This document shows, piece after piece, positions 1-7,457 of a DNA stretch of 27,771 bases. The DNA is from Cellvibrionales bacterium UBA4495. Lineage in GTDB: Bacteria > Pseudomonadota > Gammaproteobacteria > Pseudomonadales > Porticoccaceae. Location of the stretch: NCBI GenBank assembly GCA_002388905.1, contig DGNJ01000075.1, positions 121,569 to 149,339 of the forward strand, written 5' to 3'. Every line of letters begins with the position of its first letter. Positions within the stretch are counted from its first letter, which is position 1. The notes below the pieces were generated by a model. It saw only the letters and a list, made by a program, of their open reading frames with translations. It did no database searches and was not told where the DNA came from. A program made the position numbers and the translations under genes.

Positions 1-1
1 A

Positions 2-643
2 ATGAACCGGGTGCTGGCGGCGATCCATTCGGTGGACCTGAAAGCCACGGGCCTCGAGGATTTCGGTCGTTCCGGCAACTATTTCGAGCGCCAGGTGGGG
101 CGCTGGACCAAGCAGTACCGTGCCGCCGAAACCGACAGCATTCCCGAAATGGATGCCCTGATCGACTGGTTGCCGGCACACATGCCCGGCGATGACGATG
201 TCACCAGCCTGATTCACGGGGACTACCGCATCGATAACCTGATGTTCGCCCCGGACAGCCTGGAGGTGGTGGCGGTTTTCGACTGGGAGTTGTCGACCCT
301 GGGACACCCCATTGCCGATCTCGCCTACCAGATGATGCAGCGCTACATGGGCCGGGACTGGCAGATTCGGGGTCTGGCTGGCCTCGACACTGAGCAGCTC
401 GGAATCCCGGGCGAGGGCGAATATATCGATCAGTACTGCCGCCGTATGGGCTGGCAGGGCATCGACAACTGGTCCTTTTACCTGGCGTTTTCCTTCTTCC
501 GGTTTGCCGCCATTTGCCAGGGTGTCAAGAAGCGGGCGCTTGATGGCAACGCTTCCAGCGACGAGGCAGAAGGCGTCGGCGCCATGGCTGAACCCCTGGC
601 AAAACTTGGCTGGGAAATTGCTCAAGACGCATCGGGTAAGTAG
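2..643 (+). CDS. Phosphotransferase family protein (APH fold), 5'-truncated
   Basis: This is the C-terminal part (213 residues visible) of an aminoglycoside-phosphotransferase-fold kinase-like protein. The Brenner-type motif HGDYRIDN is at visible residues 72-79 and the metal-binding FDWE segment at 93-96, followed by the usual STLGHPIADLAY stretch. Family members are usually about 340-360 residues, so roughly 130 N-terminal residues lie upstream of the window and the first visible ATG is probably internal. Relatives of this type (the ACAD10 N-terminal class) often sit beside acyl-CoA dehydrogenases and are thought to phosphorylate small hydroxylated or acyl substrates, but the substrate here cannot be told. 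It converges on the TetR gene. Family assignment is firm; function is open. Confidence 0.85.
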   Translation: MNRVLAAIHSVDLKATGLEDFGRSGNYFERQVGRWTKQYRAAETDSIPEMDALIDWLPAHMPGDDDVTSLIHGDYRIDNLMFAPDSLEVVAVFDWELSTLGHPIADLAYQMMQRYMGRDWQIRGLAGLDTEQLGIPGEGEYIDQYCRRMGWQGIDNWSFYLAFSFFRFAAICQGVKKRALDGNASSDEAEGVGAMAEPLAKLGWEIAQDASGK

Positions 644-659
644 CAGCCCGCCAAAGGCA

Positions 660-689
660 GAGTCCAAAAGAGTCCAAAATAGCCCAAAC
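660..689. repeat. Short tandem decamer repeat downstream of the phosphotransferase gene
   Basis: GAGTCCAAAA occurs twice back to back (660-669 and 670-679), followed by a degenerate third unit TAGCCCAAAC (680-689). It lies 16 bases after the stop codon. The rest of the 182-base convergent gap (644-825) shows no T-tailed terminator; a small palindrome TGACG-C-CGTCA sits at 804-814. Confidence 0.5.
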
Positions 690-825
690 CGGTACATGCC
701 TGAAAAGGGCGCCGCCGGCATCGCCGAGGCGAGAACCCGAACTGAAGTCGGACAGGAATAATAAGTCTTTCTCGCCATACCCGATCCGGTTTTTCCTGGT
801 CGCTGACGCCGTCACCGGGCATCAG

Positions 826-1509
826 TCAGACAGGCTGCAGCCCCAGATAGCCCGCCGCCATTAAAAAAGCTTCCTGCTGGTATTCCTCGTCTTCCAGCTT
901 CAGGAAATCATTTCCGGGTGGCGCGGAGACAACCACCCAGAGAGCGGAGCCCCGGATAATATTGTGCACATAGCGCACCGCCTTGCCGATATCCGGCCGG
1001 GCGATCAGGTCCGCATGGGGCTGGTAAAGAGTGGTCAGCACAGTGCAAACATGCTCGTTCCAGTCATTCTGCATGTCCTGAATCACCGGGTTTACGCTTC
1101 TTTGCCGCTCAATCATCCGCGTGATGCCGGGGTCGTTGCGGGCCGAACTGAAAATGATCTCAATGTGGAAATCGAGCACTTCCAGGGGTCCCTTGTCCCG
1201 CCAGAATTCTTCCCGGGTCATCTCCGCCAGCTGCGCGAAACGCGCCCGGCGATAGGATTCCAGTACGGCATACAGGATCGACTGCTTGTCCGGAAACCGA
1301 TGGTAAATCGAGCCCACCGAAACACCGGATTTTTTTGAGATCTGGGTGATGGTGGTTTCGTCGTAGCCATTGGCGAGGAACAGCTCCTTGGCGGCGAGCA
1401 GAATCTTTTGCAAGCCCTTGCGGCTGCGATCCTGGCTCGGGGCGTAGACCCATTCGGTATCATGGAGCCACTCAATGGTGACGTGTTCGTGCAGTGGTGT
1501 CCGGGACAT
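826..1509 (-). CDS. TetR/AcrR family transcriptional regulator
   Basis: A 227-residue one-domain repressor. The N-terminal helix-turn-helix spans about residues 52-75 (ITQISKKSGVSVGSIYHRF), as in TetR proteins, and the rest is a helical ligand-binding domain. The frame is open to 1683, but I chose the ATG at 1507-1509 because AAGGA sits 6-10 bases upstream and because a longer start would run through the operator and promoter. It is divergent from the Rieske gene at 1721, and the intergenic region holds a perfect 16-bp inverted repeat inside the Rieske promoter, so it probably represses that gene and perhaps itself. The ligand is likely the pathway substrate or an intermediate (inference). 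Confidence 0.88.
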   Translation of the reverse strand: MSRTPLHEHVTIEWLHDTEWVYAPSQDRSRKGLQKILLAAKELFLANGYDETTITQISKKSGVSVGSIYHRFPDKQSILYAVLESYRRARFAQLAEMTREEFWRDKGPLEVLDFHIEIIFSSARNDPGITRMIERQRSVNPVIQDMQNDWNEHVCTVLTTLYQPHADLIARPDIGKAVRYVHNIIRGSALWVVVSAPPGNDFLKLEDEEYQQEAFLMAAGYLGLQPV

Positions 1510-1662
1510 GTTTTCCTTCGTGACTATGTCTCTGGGGGCCTCTGGGCGCCTCTGGGGAAGCCAGCCGCAACTATACTGCATCAGAACGCAGGCTGCTGCA
1601 CCTGCCTGCCCATTTAGTTTCAGCTTTTTCCATTTCGTTGATAACCACTGGCTGATTGGGTG

Positions 1663-1691
1663 TTGACAAAGTAGAATTACCATTCTAGATT
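1663..1691 (+). promoter_or_regulatory. Sigma-70 promoter of the first Rieske operon
   Basis: TTGACA (1663-1668), a 17-base spacer and TAGATT (1686-1691) form a near-consensus promoter pointing at the Rieske gene, whose start lies 29 bases past the -10 box. A ribosome binding site (GGGGG, about 1709-1713) precedes the ATG at 1721. Confidence 0.75.
1672..1687. promoter_or_regulatory. Probable TetR operator (perfect inverted repeat)
   Basis: TAGAAT-N4-ATTCTA is a perfect 6-bp-arm palindrome filling the spacer between the -35 and -10 boxes of the 1721 promoter. A bound dimer there would block RNA polymerase. The divergent TetR gene (826-1509) is the obvious candidate to bind it. Confidence 0.7.
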
Positions 1692-1720
1692 AGGCGGTCA
1701 TAAGTTTAAGGGGGTCAATC

Positions 1721-3055
1721 ATGCAAAAACCCGAACGCCATCCGCTCACCATGGACGGCCGGGACCGCGCCCTGCTGCGCGGCGACCCGATGACCGGCGA
1801 TCGCTATTACTCCCGGGAGTTCGCCCAACGGGAATGGGAGCAAATGTGGACCCGAATATGGCACGTGGCCGGCCGGGTCAGCGAACTGGAAGAGGCCGGG
1901 GACTTTATCGTCCACGACTTTATGAACGAGTCCGTTATTTGCGTGCGCCAGCGGGACGGGTCGATCCGTGCCTTTTACAACGCCTGCGGTCACCGGGGCA
2001 TGCGCCTGGTGGGGGAGAGCGGCCATGTCCCCGCTTTTCACTGTCCTTATCATGGCTGGGTCTGGGGCTCCGACGGCGTGCTCGAGGACCTGCCCGACCC
2101 CGACGATTTCCCCCAAAACCCCTGTGGCACGCGCAAGCTCGAAGAGTTGCGCTGCGACACCTGGGGCGGTTTTGTCTGGTATACGATGAACGAGAACGCC
2201 CCGCCGTTGCTGGATTACCTGGAGCCCATTCCGGAACTCTACAAGAACTACCCCATGGATACCCTGGTGCGGGTGTTCTGGATGAAGATCGACCTCAACA
2301 CCAACTGGAAGTTTGCCACCGACAACTTCAGCGAGTCCTACCATACCCATACGGCGCACCCCCAGGTGCCGCCCTGGATTGACCAGGACGTGGCCAGCGC
2401 CCGGCACGAAATGTTTCCCAATGGCCACGGCCGAACTGTCCAGCCCATGCGCCCGTCTCTCACCGAACGACCGCCGGAAGGCACGGAACATCCTTTCGAT
2501 GCGGTGCTTCGGCAGTGGGATATCGACCCGGACAGTTACCCGGATTACGAAACCAAGGCCATGCAGGGCTGGCGCGACCTCAAGGCCGCCAAGCGGCAGT
2601 TGTGGAAGGAGCGCGGCTACCTCCACTACGAACACATGAACGACGAGGAGCTCACCGACAGCCCGCATACGGTCATTTTTCCCAATGTCACCCTGTCCTT
2701 TCTGCCGGACAACGTGATCTTTTTCCGCACCGAGCCCCATCCGGAAGACCCCAACAAATGCACTTTCGATCTCTGGTGCATGGCTTTCCCGGTGGCCGGG
2801 ATGACCGAAGTGGAATCGATCATGGCCGGCATGCAGCCCCTGGAGGAGGCGGAGTTCGACCACCGGCAATTCGATGGCGGTCGGGGGGTGCCCGAGATCG
2901 AGGGCCAGATCGTCTACCAGGACATGATGCTGGCGGAAGGGATGCAGCGGGGCATGCATTCCCGGGGTTACCGGGACGCCTACCTGGCCGGCCAGGAAAC
3001 CCGGGTGCGTTTCTTTCACGAGGTGCTCAACGACTATCTGGAAGGGCGCAAATAA
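1721..3055 (+). CDS. Rieske non-haem iron ring-hydroxylating oxygenase, alpha subunit (Rieske 1)
   Basis: A 444-residue oxygenase large subunit. The N-terminal Rieske [2Fe-2S] domain has ligands C89-X-H91 and C108-X2-H111 (16 residues between pairs). The catalytic domain has the mononuclear iron motif E205-S-Y-H208-X4-H213, with D401 (VYQDMML) as the likely third ligand. The bridging acid that carries electrons between subunits is Glu, as in CntA-type enzymes, rather than the Asp of naphthalene dioxygenase. It would hydroxylate an aromatic or other C-H substrate with O2 and electrons from a reductase not found in this window. A SnoaL-like gene follows after 69 bases. The C-terminal tail is nearly identical to that of Rieske 3 (17790-19121). 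The substrate is unknown. Confidence 0.93.
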   Translation: MQKPERHPLTMDGRDRALLRGDPMTGDRYYSREFAQREWEQMWTRIWHVAGRVSELEEAGDFIVHDFMNESVICVRQRDGSIRAFYNACGHRGMRLVGESGHVPAFHCPYHGWVWGSDGVLEDLPDPDDFPQNPCGTRKLEELRCDTWGGFVWYTMNENAPPLLDYLEPIPELYKNYPMDTLVRVFWMKIDLNTNWKFATDNFSESYHTHTAHPQVPPWIDQDVASARHEMFPNGHGRTVQPMRPSLTERPPEGTEHPFDAVLRQWDIDPDSYPDYETKAMQGWRDLKAAKRQLWKERGYLHYEHMNDEELTDSPHTVIFPNVTLSFLPDNVIFFRTEPHPEDPNKCTFDLWCMAFPVAGMTEVESIMAGMQPLEEAEFDHRQFDGGRGVPEIEGQIVYQDMMLAEGMQRGMHSRGYRDAYLAGQETRVRFFHEVLNDYLEGRK

Positions 3056-3080
3056 CAGGCCTTTTGATTGCCGCCGGCGG

Positions 3081-3098
3081 GCCCGGCGGCCGCCGGGC
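3081..3098. repeat. 18-bp perfect palindrome between Rieske 1 and SnoaL-like gene
   Basis: GCCCGGCGG followed directly by its reverse complement CCGCCGGGC. As RNA this is a strong GC hairpin, 26 bases past the Rieske 1 stop and 26 bases before the next start codon. There is no clean T-tract, so it may stabilise the upstream message or partly attenuate rather than terminate fully. Confidence 0.6.
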
Positions 3099-3124
3099 AA
3101 AATTATTTTCAGGGGAAATACAAA

Positions 3125-3601
3125 ATGTCGGAAACACAATCACTCGAGCAGGAAGTGCAACGGCTGCGAGACCTGGAGGAGATCAGAACCCTCAAGCACA
3201 AATATTCCTACGGCGCCAATATCATCGACGGCAAGTCCGGCGACCTGAAGGCATTCGCCGCGCTCTTTGCCGAGGATGCCACCTTCGATGTGGGCATGGG
3301 CGAGGCCCGGGGCCCTGCGGAAATCGAGGCCATGATGAAAGAACTGACCACCCAGTGGCGCTGTGCCATGCACTACATGCTGAACCCTGTCATCGAACTG
3401 GACGGCGATCGCGCGACCGGAATGGTAACCGGGCTCTTTGCCTTTACCTCCGATGACAACCCCTCGCCGGTGTGGCTCTCCAATATCTATCGGGACAGTT
3501 TTGTCCGCACTGCAGACGGCTGGCGTATCCAGTCCGTGACTGTCCAGCAGACATTTGCCGATCCGGTTTTTCTCGAGGGCTATTCGGAGCATTTGCAGTG
3601 A
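3125..3601 (+). CDS. SnoaL-like (NTF2 superfamily) protein
   Basis: A 158-residue single-domain protein of the SnoaL_4/NTF2 superfamily. It has the typical helix LEEIRTLKHKYSYGANIIDG, a LFAEDATFDVG segment, a His near the middle (MHYMLNPVIELDGDRA) and the closing strand RTADGWRIQSVTV. Members include steroid 7-alpha-dehydratase (BaiE), polyketide cyclases, scytalone dehydratase and the beta subunits of Rieske dioxygenases, so a dehydratase, isomerase or accessory-subunit role is possible. I set the start at the ATG at 3125, with AGGGGA about 11 bases upstream; the frame is open to 3068 but that would include the palindrome. It is probably cotranscribed with Rieske 1. Confidence 0.82.
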   Translation: MSETQSLEQEVQRLRDLEEIRTLKHKYSYGANIIDGKSGDLKAFAALFAEDATFDVGMGEARGPAEIEAMMKELTTQWRCAMHYMLNPVIELDGDRATGMVTGLFAFTSDDNPSPVWLSNIYRDSFVRTADGWRIQSVTVQQTFADPVFLEGYSEHLQ

Positions 3602-3803
3602 TCCGGGCCTTCACTGGATTTTCCCCTGGCTCCGCAACCCTGTTGATCAGCCATACGAATGCCCAGCCAACAGGTCGCGATGGGCTTGAAGGTCCGCACC
3701 TGGTTGAGGACCCCGTCACTGCCAGGCTTGGTATCTCGAACTCATAAGGGACATTGATCGGAGCCGGGGAGATTTATCCCATTTTAAAAAAATACAGTAC
3801 GCA

Positions 3804-3833
3804 TTGTTTTTATTATATTGGGCGTATTATTAT
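3804..3833 (+). promoter_or_regulatory. Possible promoter of the TonB receptor operon
   Basis: TTGTTT (3804-3809), an 18-base spacer and TATTAT (3828-3833) lie in an AT-rich patch 37 bases before the receptor start. The -35 is weak and the -10 good. The rest of the 268-base gap (3602-3869) holds only a loose GGTCC-N12-GGACC dyad (3691-3712). Confidence 0.45.
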
Positions 3834-3869
3834 CCAGATACAAACAACCAAACGAAATAAGGGGGTACC

Positions 3870-6158
3870 ATGAAATCCATAAAAAGCACCAGACATCTGA
3901 CCCGTACCGCGCCGGCGTTGGGCGCGGCAATCTGCCTTGCTGCTGGCAGCCTTGCCAATGGGGTACTGGCCCAGGACCAGGCCGGCGGACGGCGTATGCT
4001 CGAAGAGGTGGTGGTGACCGCCCAGAAACGCCAGGAAAGCCTGCAGGATGTACCCCTGGCGGTGAGTGCCGTAACCGGGGACAAGATTGCCGATCTTCAT
4101 ATCACCGATCTCCAGGGCCTCCGGGGCTCCGTGCCCAACGTCCAGATCAATAATTTCAGCAATACGCCCAACGGCGCTGTGTTCTTTATCCGCGGCGTAG
4201 GTGTCTCGGAACCGGATCCCTACGCCGGCAATACCGTGTCCGTGGTAGTGGACGGCGTGCCCCAGACCTTCAACATGATCGCCCTGCTGGATTTGTTCGA
4301 TATCGAGCGGGTGGAGGTGTTGCGCGGCCCCCAGGGCACGCTCTTTGGTGCCAACACCACCGGCGGCGTTATCAATGTGGTGACAAACCAGCCCACCGGT
4401 GAGTTCGGCGGCAAGGCCGAATTGTCGGTCGGCAACTGGGACCGGCGGGATGCCAAACTGGCGGTGGATTTCCCGATTATCGAGAACGTCCTGGCTGGCA
4501 AGGTCACCCTGATGCACCACCAGCGCGACGGCTGGGTGGATAATGTGGTCAATGGCGACGACATGGGTTCCCAGAACATAACCGCCGGCAGGGGCTACCT
4601 GAAATGGACTCCCGCCGATGATTTCGATGCCACACTTATGACCGAATACGTGCGCAGCCGCAACGGCTCGCCCATCGTGGTGAGCGGCGCAGTGCCGGGC
4701 GAGGCCCTGTTCGTGCCCCCGGGGACCCAGGGTATGTACCAACAGCCCTGTGTTTCCGTCAATCAACCGTGCGATGCCCCCGACGATTACGACTCGGCAA
4801 ACAGCTCCGTGCCGGACCAGAGTGACCGGGACACCTACTCCGCCACCCTGACCATGAACTGGTACGACACAGGTATCGGTGACGTGGTGTCCATCACCGG
4901 TTACAAGGAGTTCGAGCTGGAAGAATACACGGACCAGGACGGCACGCCACTGTTCCTGGACGATACCTTCCGCGAGACGGAGGGCTGGCAGTTTTCCCAG
5001 GAGTTGCGTACCACTATCAACCTCACCGACAGGCTGGAAATCCTGCTGGGCGGTTTTTATCTGCAGACCCACTACGAGCACCTGCAGGACTTCCGTATCC
5101 AGTTCGCCGCGCCGGGGTTCCGCCAGGAAAACCCCCAGGAGCAGGACCGGTGGGCCGGCTCCGTCTTCGGGCAGGCCTACTATGACCTGACCGACAAGCT
5201 GCAACTGTTGTTCGGCCTGCGCTTCACCCATGAAGAAAAGGAAATGGAAGCGGGCATCCGGAATTTTATCGACCTCGACGGTATGGTGGATTTTGGCGGC
5301 GGTATTCCCATAGGCGGCTTCCTGGTGGAAGACGAGGATGAATGGGATAACTGGGGCGGCAAGATCGGCTTGAATTACCAGCTTAATCCCGACGTGCTGC
5401 TCTACGGTTACTACGCCCGTGGCTTCAAATCCGGTGGCTTTACCGGCCGTGTGGGGATTCCCGCGGATATCGGGCCCTTTGACCCGGAGAAGGTGGACAC
5501 CTACGAAGCCGGCATCAAGGGTGATTTCTTCGACGGAATGATGCGCGCCAACCTCGCCGCGTTCTACACCGAATACGAGGATATGCAGCTGGCGCAGATC
5601 TATTTCACCGAGGACGCCATGGGCACCATCGTTCAGGGCAACACCATCCTCAATGCCGCCACGTCCACCATTCAGGGCCTGGAATTGGAAATGACCTTCC
5701 TGCCACCGGTACCCGGACTGACCATCGGTGCGACCCTGGGTTACCTGGACGCTGAATTCGACGAGTTCGAGGCTTTCGACCCCAATATCGGCAGCTTCGT
5801 GGATTACTCCGGTAACGATCTCCAGAACACGCCGGAATTCACCGGTTCCCTCAGTGCCACCTACGAGTTTCCGCTGGCGGATGGTGAGGCCCGGGCCCGG
5901 GTTGAATACCAGTACAGCGACGAGAAGTACCTGACGTCGTTCGACAACTCGCCGCGCACCCTGATCCAGTCCACCGACCTGGTCAACGCCACCCTGGACT
6001 GGAGTCCCGACAACGGCAACTGGACCATCGGCCTGTGGGCACGGAACCTGACCGACGAACGCTATCTCGCAAGCGTTTTTGAGGCGAGAGGGACCCTCGC
6101 CATCGCCAACTACGCACCGCCGCGGGAATGGGGTGCCTCCGTCAAGTTTGAATTCTAG
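3870..6158 (+). CDS. TonB-dependent outer-membrane receptor
   Basis: A 762-residue receptor. A Sec signal peptide (about residues 1-34, ending VLA before QDQ) is followed by a TonB box (EEVVVTAQKR, 45-54), a plug domain with the VEVLRGPQGTLFG motif, and a 22-strand-type barrel ending in the terminal aromatic residue (KFEF). It lacks an N-terminal STN signalling domain, so it is a transporter rather than a transducer. It imports a bulky ligand across the outer membrane using ExbBD-TonB energy; its position ahead of SDR and Rieske genes suggests the catabolic substrate rather than a siderophore (inference). Start ATG with AGGGGG about 5 bases upstream. The next gene starts only 12 bases after its stop. 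Confidence 0.93.
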   Translation: MKSIKSTRHLTRTAPALGAAICLAAGSLANGVLAQDQAGGRRMLEEVVVTAQKRQESLQDVPLAVSAVTGDKIADLHITDLQGLRGSVPNVQINNFSNTPNGAVFFIRGVGVSEPDPYAGNTVSVVVDGVPQTFNMIALLDLFDIERVEVLRGPQGTLFGANTTGGVINVVTNQPTGEFGGKAELSVGNWDRRDAKLAVDFPIIENVLAGKVTLMHHQRDGWVDNVVNGDDMGSQNITAGRGYLKWTPADDFDATLMTEYVRSRNGSPIVVSGAVPGEALFVPPGTQGMYQQPCVSVNQPCDAPDDYDSANSSVPDQSDRDTYSATLTMNWYDTGIGDVVSITGYKEFELEEYTDQDGTPLFLDDTFRETEGWQFSQELRTTINLTDRLEILLGGFYLQTHYEHLQDFRIQFAAPGFRQENPQEQDRWAGSVFGQAYYDLTDKLQLLFGLRFTHEEKEMEAGIRNFIDLDGMVDFGGGIPIGGFLVEDEDEWDNWGGKIGLNYQLNPDVLLYGYYARGFKSGGFTGRVGIPADIGPFDPEKVDTYEAGIKGDFFDGMMRANLAAFYTEYEDMQLAQIYFTEDAMGTIVQGNTILNAATSTIQGLELEMTFLPPVPGLTIGATLGYLDAEFDEFEAFDPNIGSFVDYSGNDLQNTPEFTGSLSATYEFPLADGEARARVEYQYSDEKYLTSFDNSPRTLIQSTDLVNATLDWSPDNGNWTIGLWARNLTDERYLASVFEARGTLAIANYAPPREWGASVKFEF

Positions 6159-6170
6159 AGAGGTAATGAC

Positions 6171-6917
6171 ATGAAAAGAGTTGAAGGCAAGGTCGCCATC
6201 GTTACCGGCGCTGCCTCCGGCCTCGGCGCTGCCGACGCCCGCCTGCTTACGCAGGAGGGTGCCCGGGTGGTGTTGACCGATATCAACCGGGACCAGGGCG
6301 AGGCGCTGGCCCGGGAGCTGGAGGGAGCCCTGTTTATCGAGCATGACGTGCGCGATGAGGATCAGTGGCGGAAAGTCATCGATAAGATCCTCGAGCATTT
6401 CGGTCGTCTCGACGTGCTGGTGAACAATGCCGGCCTGGTGCAGTTCAGCTCCATCGAGGACACCACGCTCGAGCAGTACCGCTTTCTCAACGGGGTGATG
6501 TCGGAGGGCACGTTCCTGGGCTGCAAGCACGCTATTCCCGCCATGGCAAGGTCCGGCGGCGGTTCCATTATCAATATGTCGTCCGTGGCGGCCATCAAGG
6601 GCGTCGGGTCTATTGCTTCTTATACAGCGGCGAAGGGGGCGATACGTTCCCTGACCCGGTCGGTGGCGGTGCACTGCCAGGAGCAGAAGTACAACATTCG
6701 CTGCAATGTCGTTCTGCCCGGTGCCCACGATACTCCCATGACCCAGGCGGCCCTGCGGGATTTGCCGGAATCGGAAGCGGGGCTCGACCAGATCCGCGAT
6801 CAGGGCCAGGGCCGAGCGGAGGACGTGGCCAATCTTGTGGTCTTCCTGGCCTCGGAGGAATCCCGGCAGATTACCGGCACCGAGATCGTTATCGACAACG
6901 GGGAGACCATGAAATGA
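6171..6917 (+). CDS. SDR family oxidoreductase with replaced tetrad Asn
   Basis: A 248-residue classical short-chain dehydrogenase. The nucleotide motif TGAASGLG spans residues 12-19; D37 after the second strand suggests NAD(H) preference; NNAG is at 85-88, the catalytic Ser at 137/138 and Y151-X3-K155. It resembles cyclopentanol and 3alpha,20beta-hydroxysteroid dehydrogenases and would oxidise a secondary alcohol made by an oxygenase. The usual tetrad Asn (in v-N-l-x-G) is Met110 here (VMSEG, 109-113), so proton relay may differ. It starts 12 bases after the receptor gene, with AGAGG upstream, and its stop overlaps the next start by 4 bases (ATGA), which points to translational coupling. Confidence 0.9.
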   Translation: MKRVEGKVAIVTGAASGLGAADARLLTQEGARVVLTDINRDQGEALARELEGALFIEHDVRDEDQWRKVIDKILEHFGRLDVLVNNAGLVQFSSIEDTTLEQYRFLNGVMSEGTFLGCKHAIPAMARSGGGSIINMSSVAAIKGVGSIASYTAAKGAIRSLTRSVAVHCQEQKYNIRCNVVLPGAHDTPMTQAALRDLPESEAGLDQIRDQGQGRAEDVANLVVFLASEESRQITGTEIVIDNGETMK

Positions 6918-7414
6918 GCGATGTGGAAACGCTTGCCCGTGAATTGCGCGAGCTCACCGCCCGTCGCGATATTTACGACGCCGTGTGCCGCTATATGCGC
7001 GGCCAGGACCGCTTGCTGCCGGATTTGCAGATGTCCGCCTTCCATGAGGATGCCCGGGTGGATTGTGGCCTGTTCGCCGGCTCGGCGGCGGAGTTCGTGG
7101 AGTTTGCCCAGGGTTTTCTCGGCAACCTCAAGTCGAGCCATCACCTGATCGGCCAGGCGGACATCCAGGTGGATGGCGACAAGGCCACCGGCGAGGTCTA
7201 TTTCATCGCCCACCACAGGCTGGTGGAGGACGGTGAGGAAAAAGACCTGTTCGTTTCCGGCCGTTACCGGGACCGCTACGAAAATCGGGGTGACGGCTGG
7301 AAGATCGCCGACCGGCGAGAGCTTGTCGACTGGGCCCGAACCGATCCCGCCGCCGACGCTTTTCTGGCGGATAACCCCTCAATCATCCTCGGCCGGCGCG
7401 GCCGGGATGGTTAG
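6914..7414 (+). CDS. SnoaL-like (NTF2 superfamily) protein
   Basis: A 166-residue SnoaL_4-type protein with the helix RRDIYDAVCRYMRGQDRL, the segment SAFHEDARVDCGLFAG, a central His pair (SSHHLIGQADIQVDGDKA) and the closing block VSGRYRDRYE...GWKIADRRELVDW. It is clearly related to both halves of the tandem protein at 10912-12030 (shared GRY-D-E and W-I/V-RT-DW pattern). Its start overlaps the SDR stop by 4 bases, so the two are translationally coupled and may act in sequence, for example dehydration or isomerisation of the SDR product (inference). Rieske 2 follows after 43 bases. Confidence 0.82.
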   Translation: MSDVETLARELRELTARRDIYDAVCRYMRGQDRLLPDLQMSAFHEDARVDCGLFAGSAAEFVEFAQGFLGNLKSSHHLIGQADIQVDGDKATGEVYFIAHHRLVEDGEEKDLFVSGRYRDRYENRGDGWKIADRRELVDWARTDPAADAFLADNPSIILGRRGRDG

Positions 7415-7457
7415 CCGGAACTGATTTCAATTCTTATAGCCACAGGAGGCTCACCTT

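Noticed and set aside
1715..3139. 474-codon minus-strand frame opposite Rieske 1
   Set aside because: No recognisable motif; the plus strand has all Rieske and iron ligands.
3125..3601. Canonical Rieske dioxygenase beta subunit
   Set aside because: The protein is short and closer in pattern to SnoaL_4/BaiE-like proteins; the fold is shared, but I see no basis to call it a true beta subunit.
3472..3747. 91-codon plus-strand frame running from the SnoaL-like gene into the 3602-3869 gap
   Set aside because: It overlaps the SnoaL gene in another frame, has no ribosome site and matches no family I recognise. I leave open that 3602-3747 is a decayed remnant.
3813..6728. 971-codon open frame on the minus strand
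   Set aside because: It is antisense to the TonB receptor and SDR, which have signal peptide, TonB box, catalytic motifs and ribosome sites. The His/Gly/Val-rich translation shows no domain and is a typical GC-rich antisense shadow.
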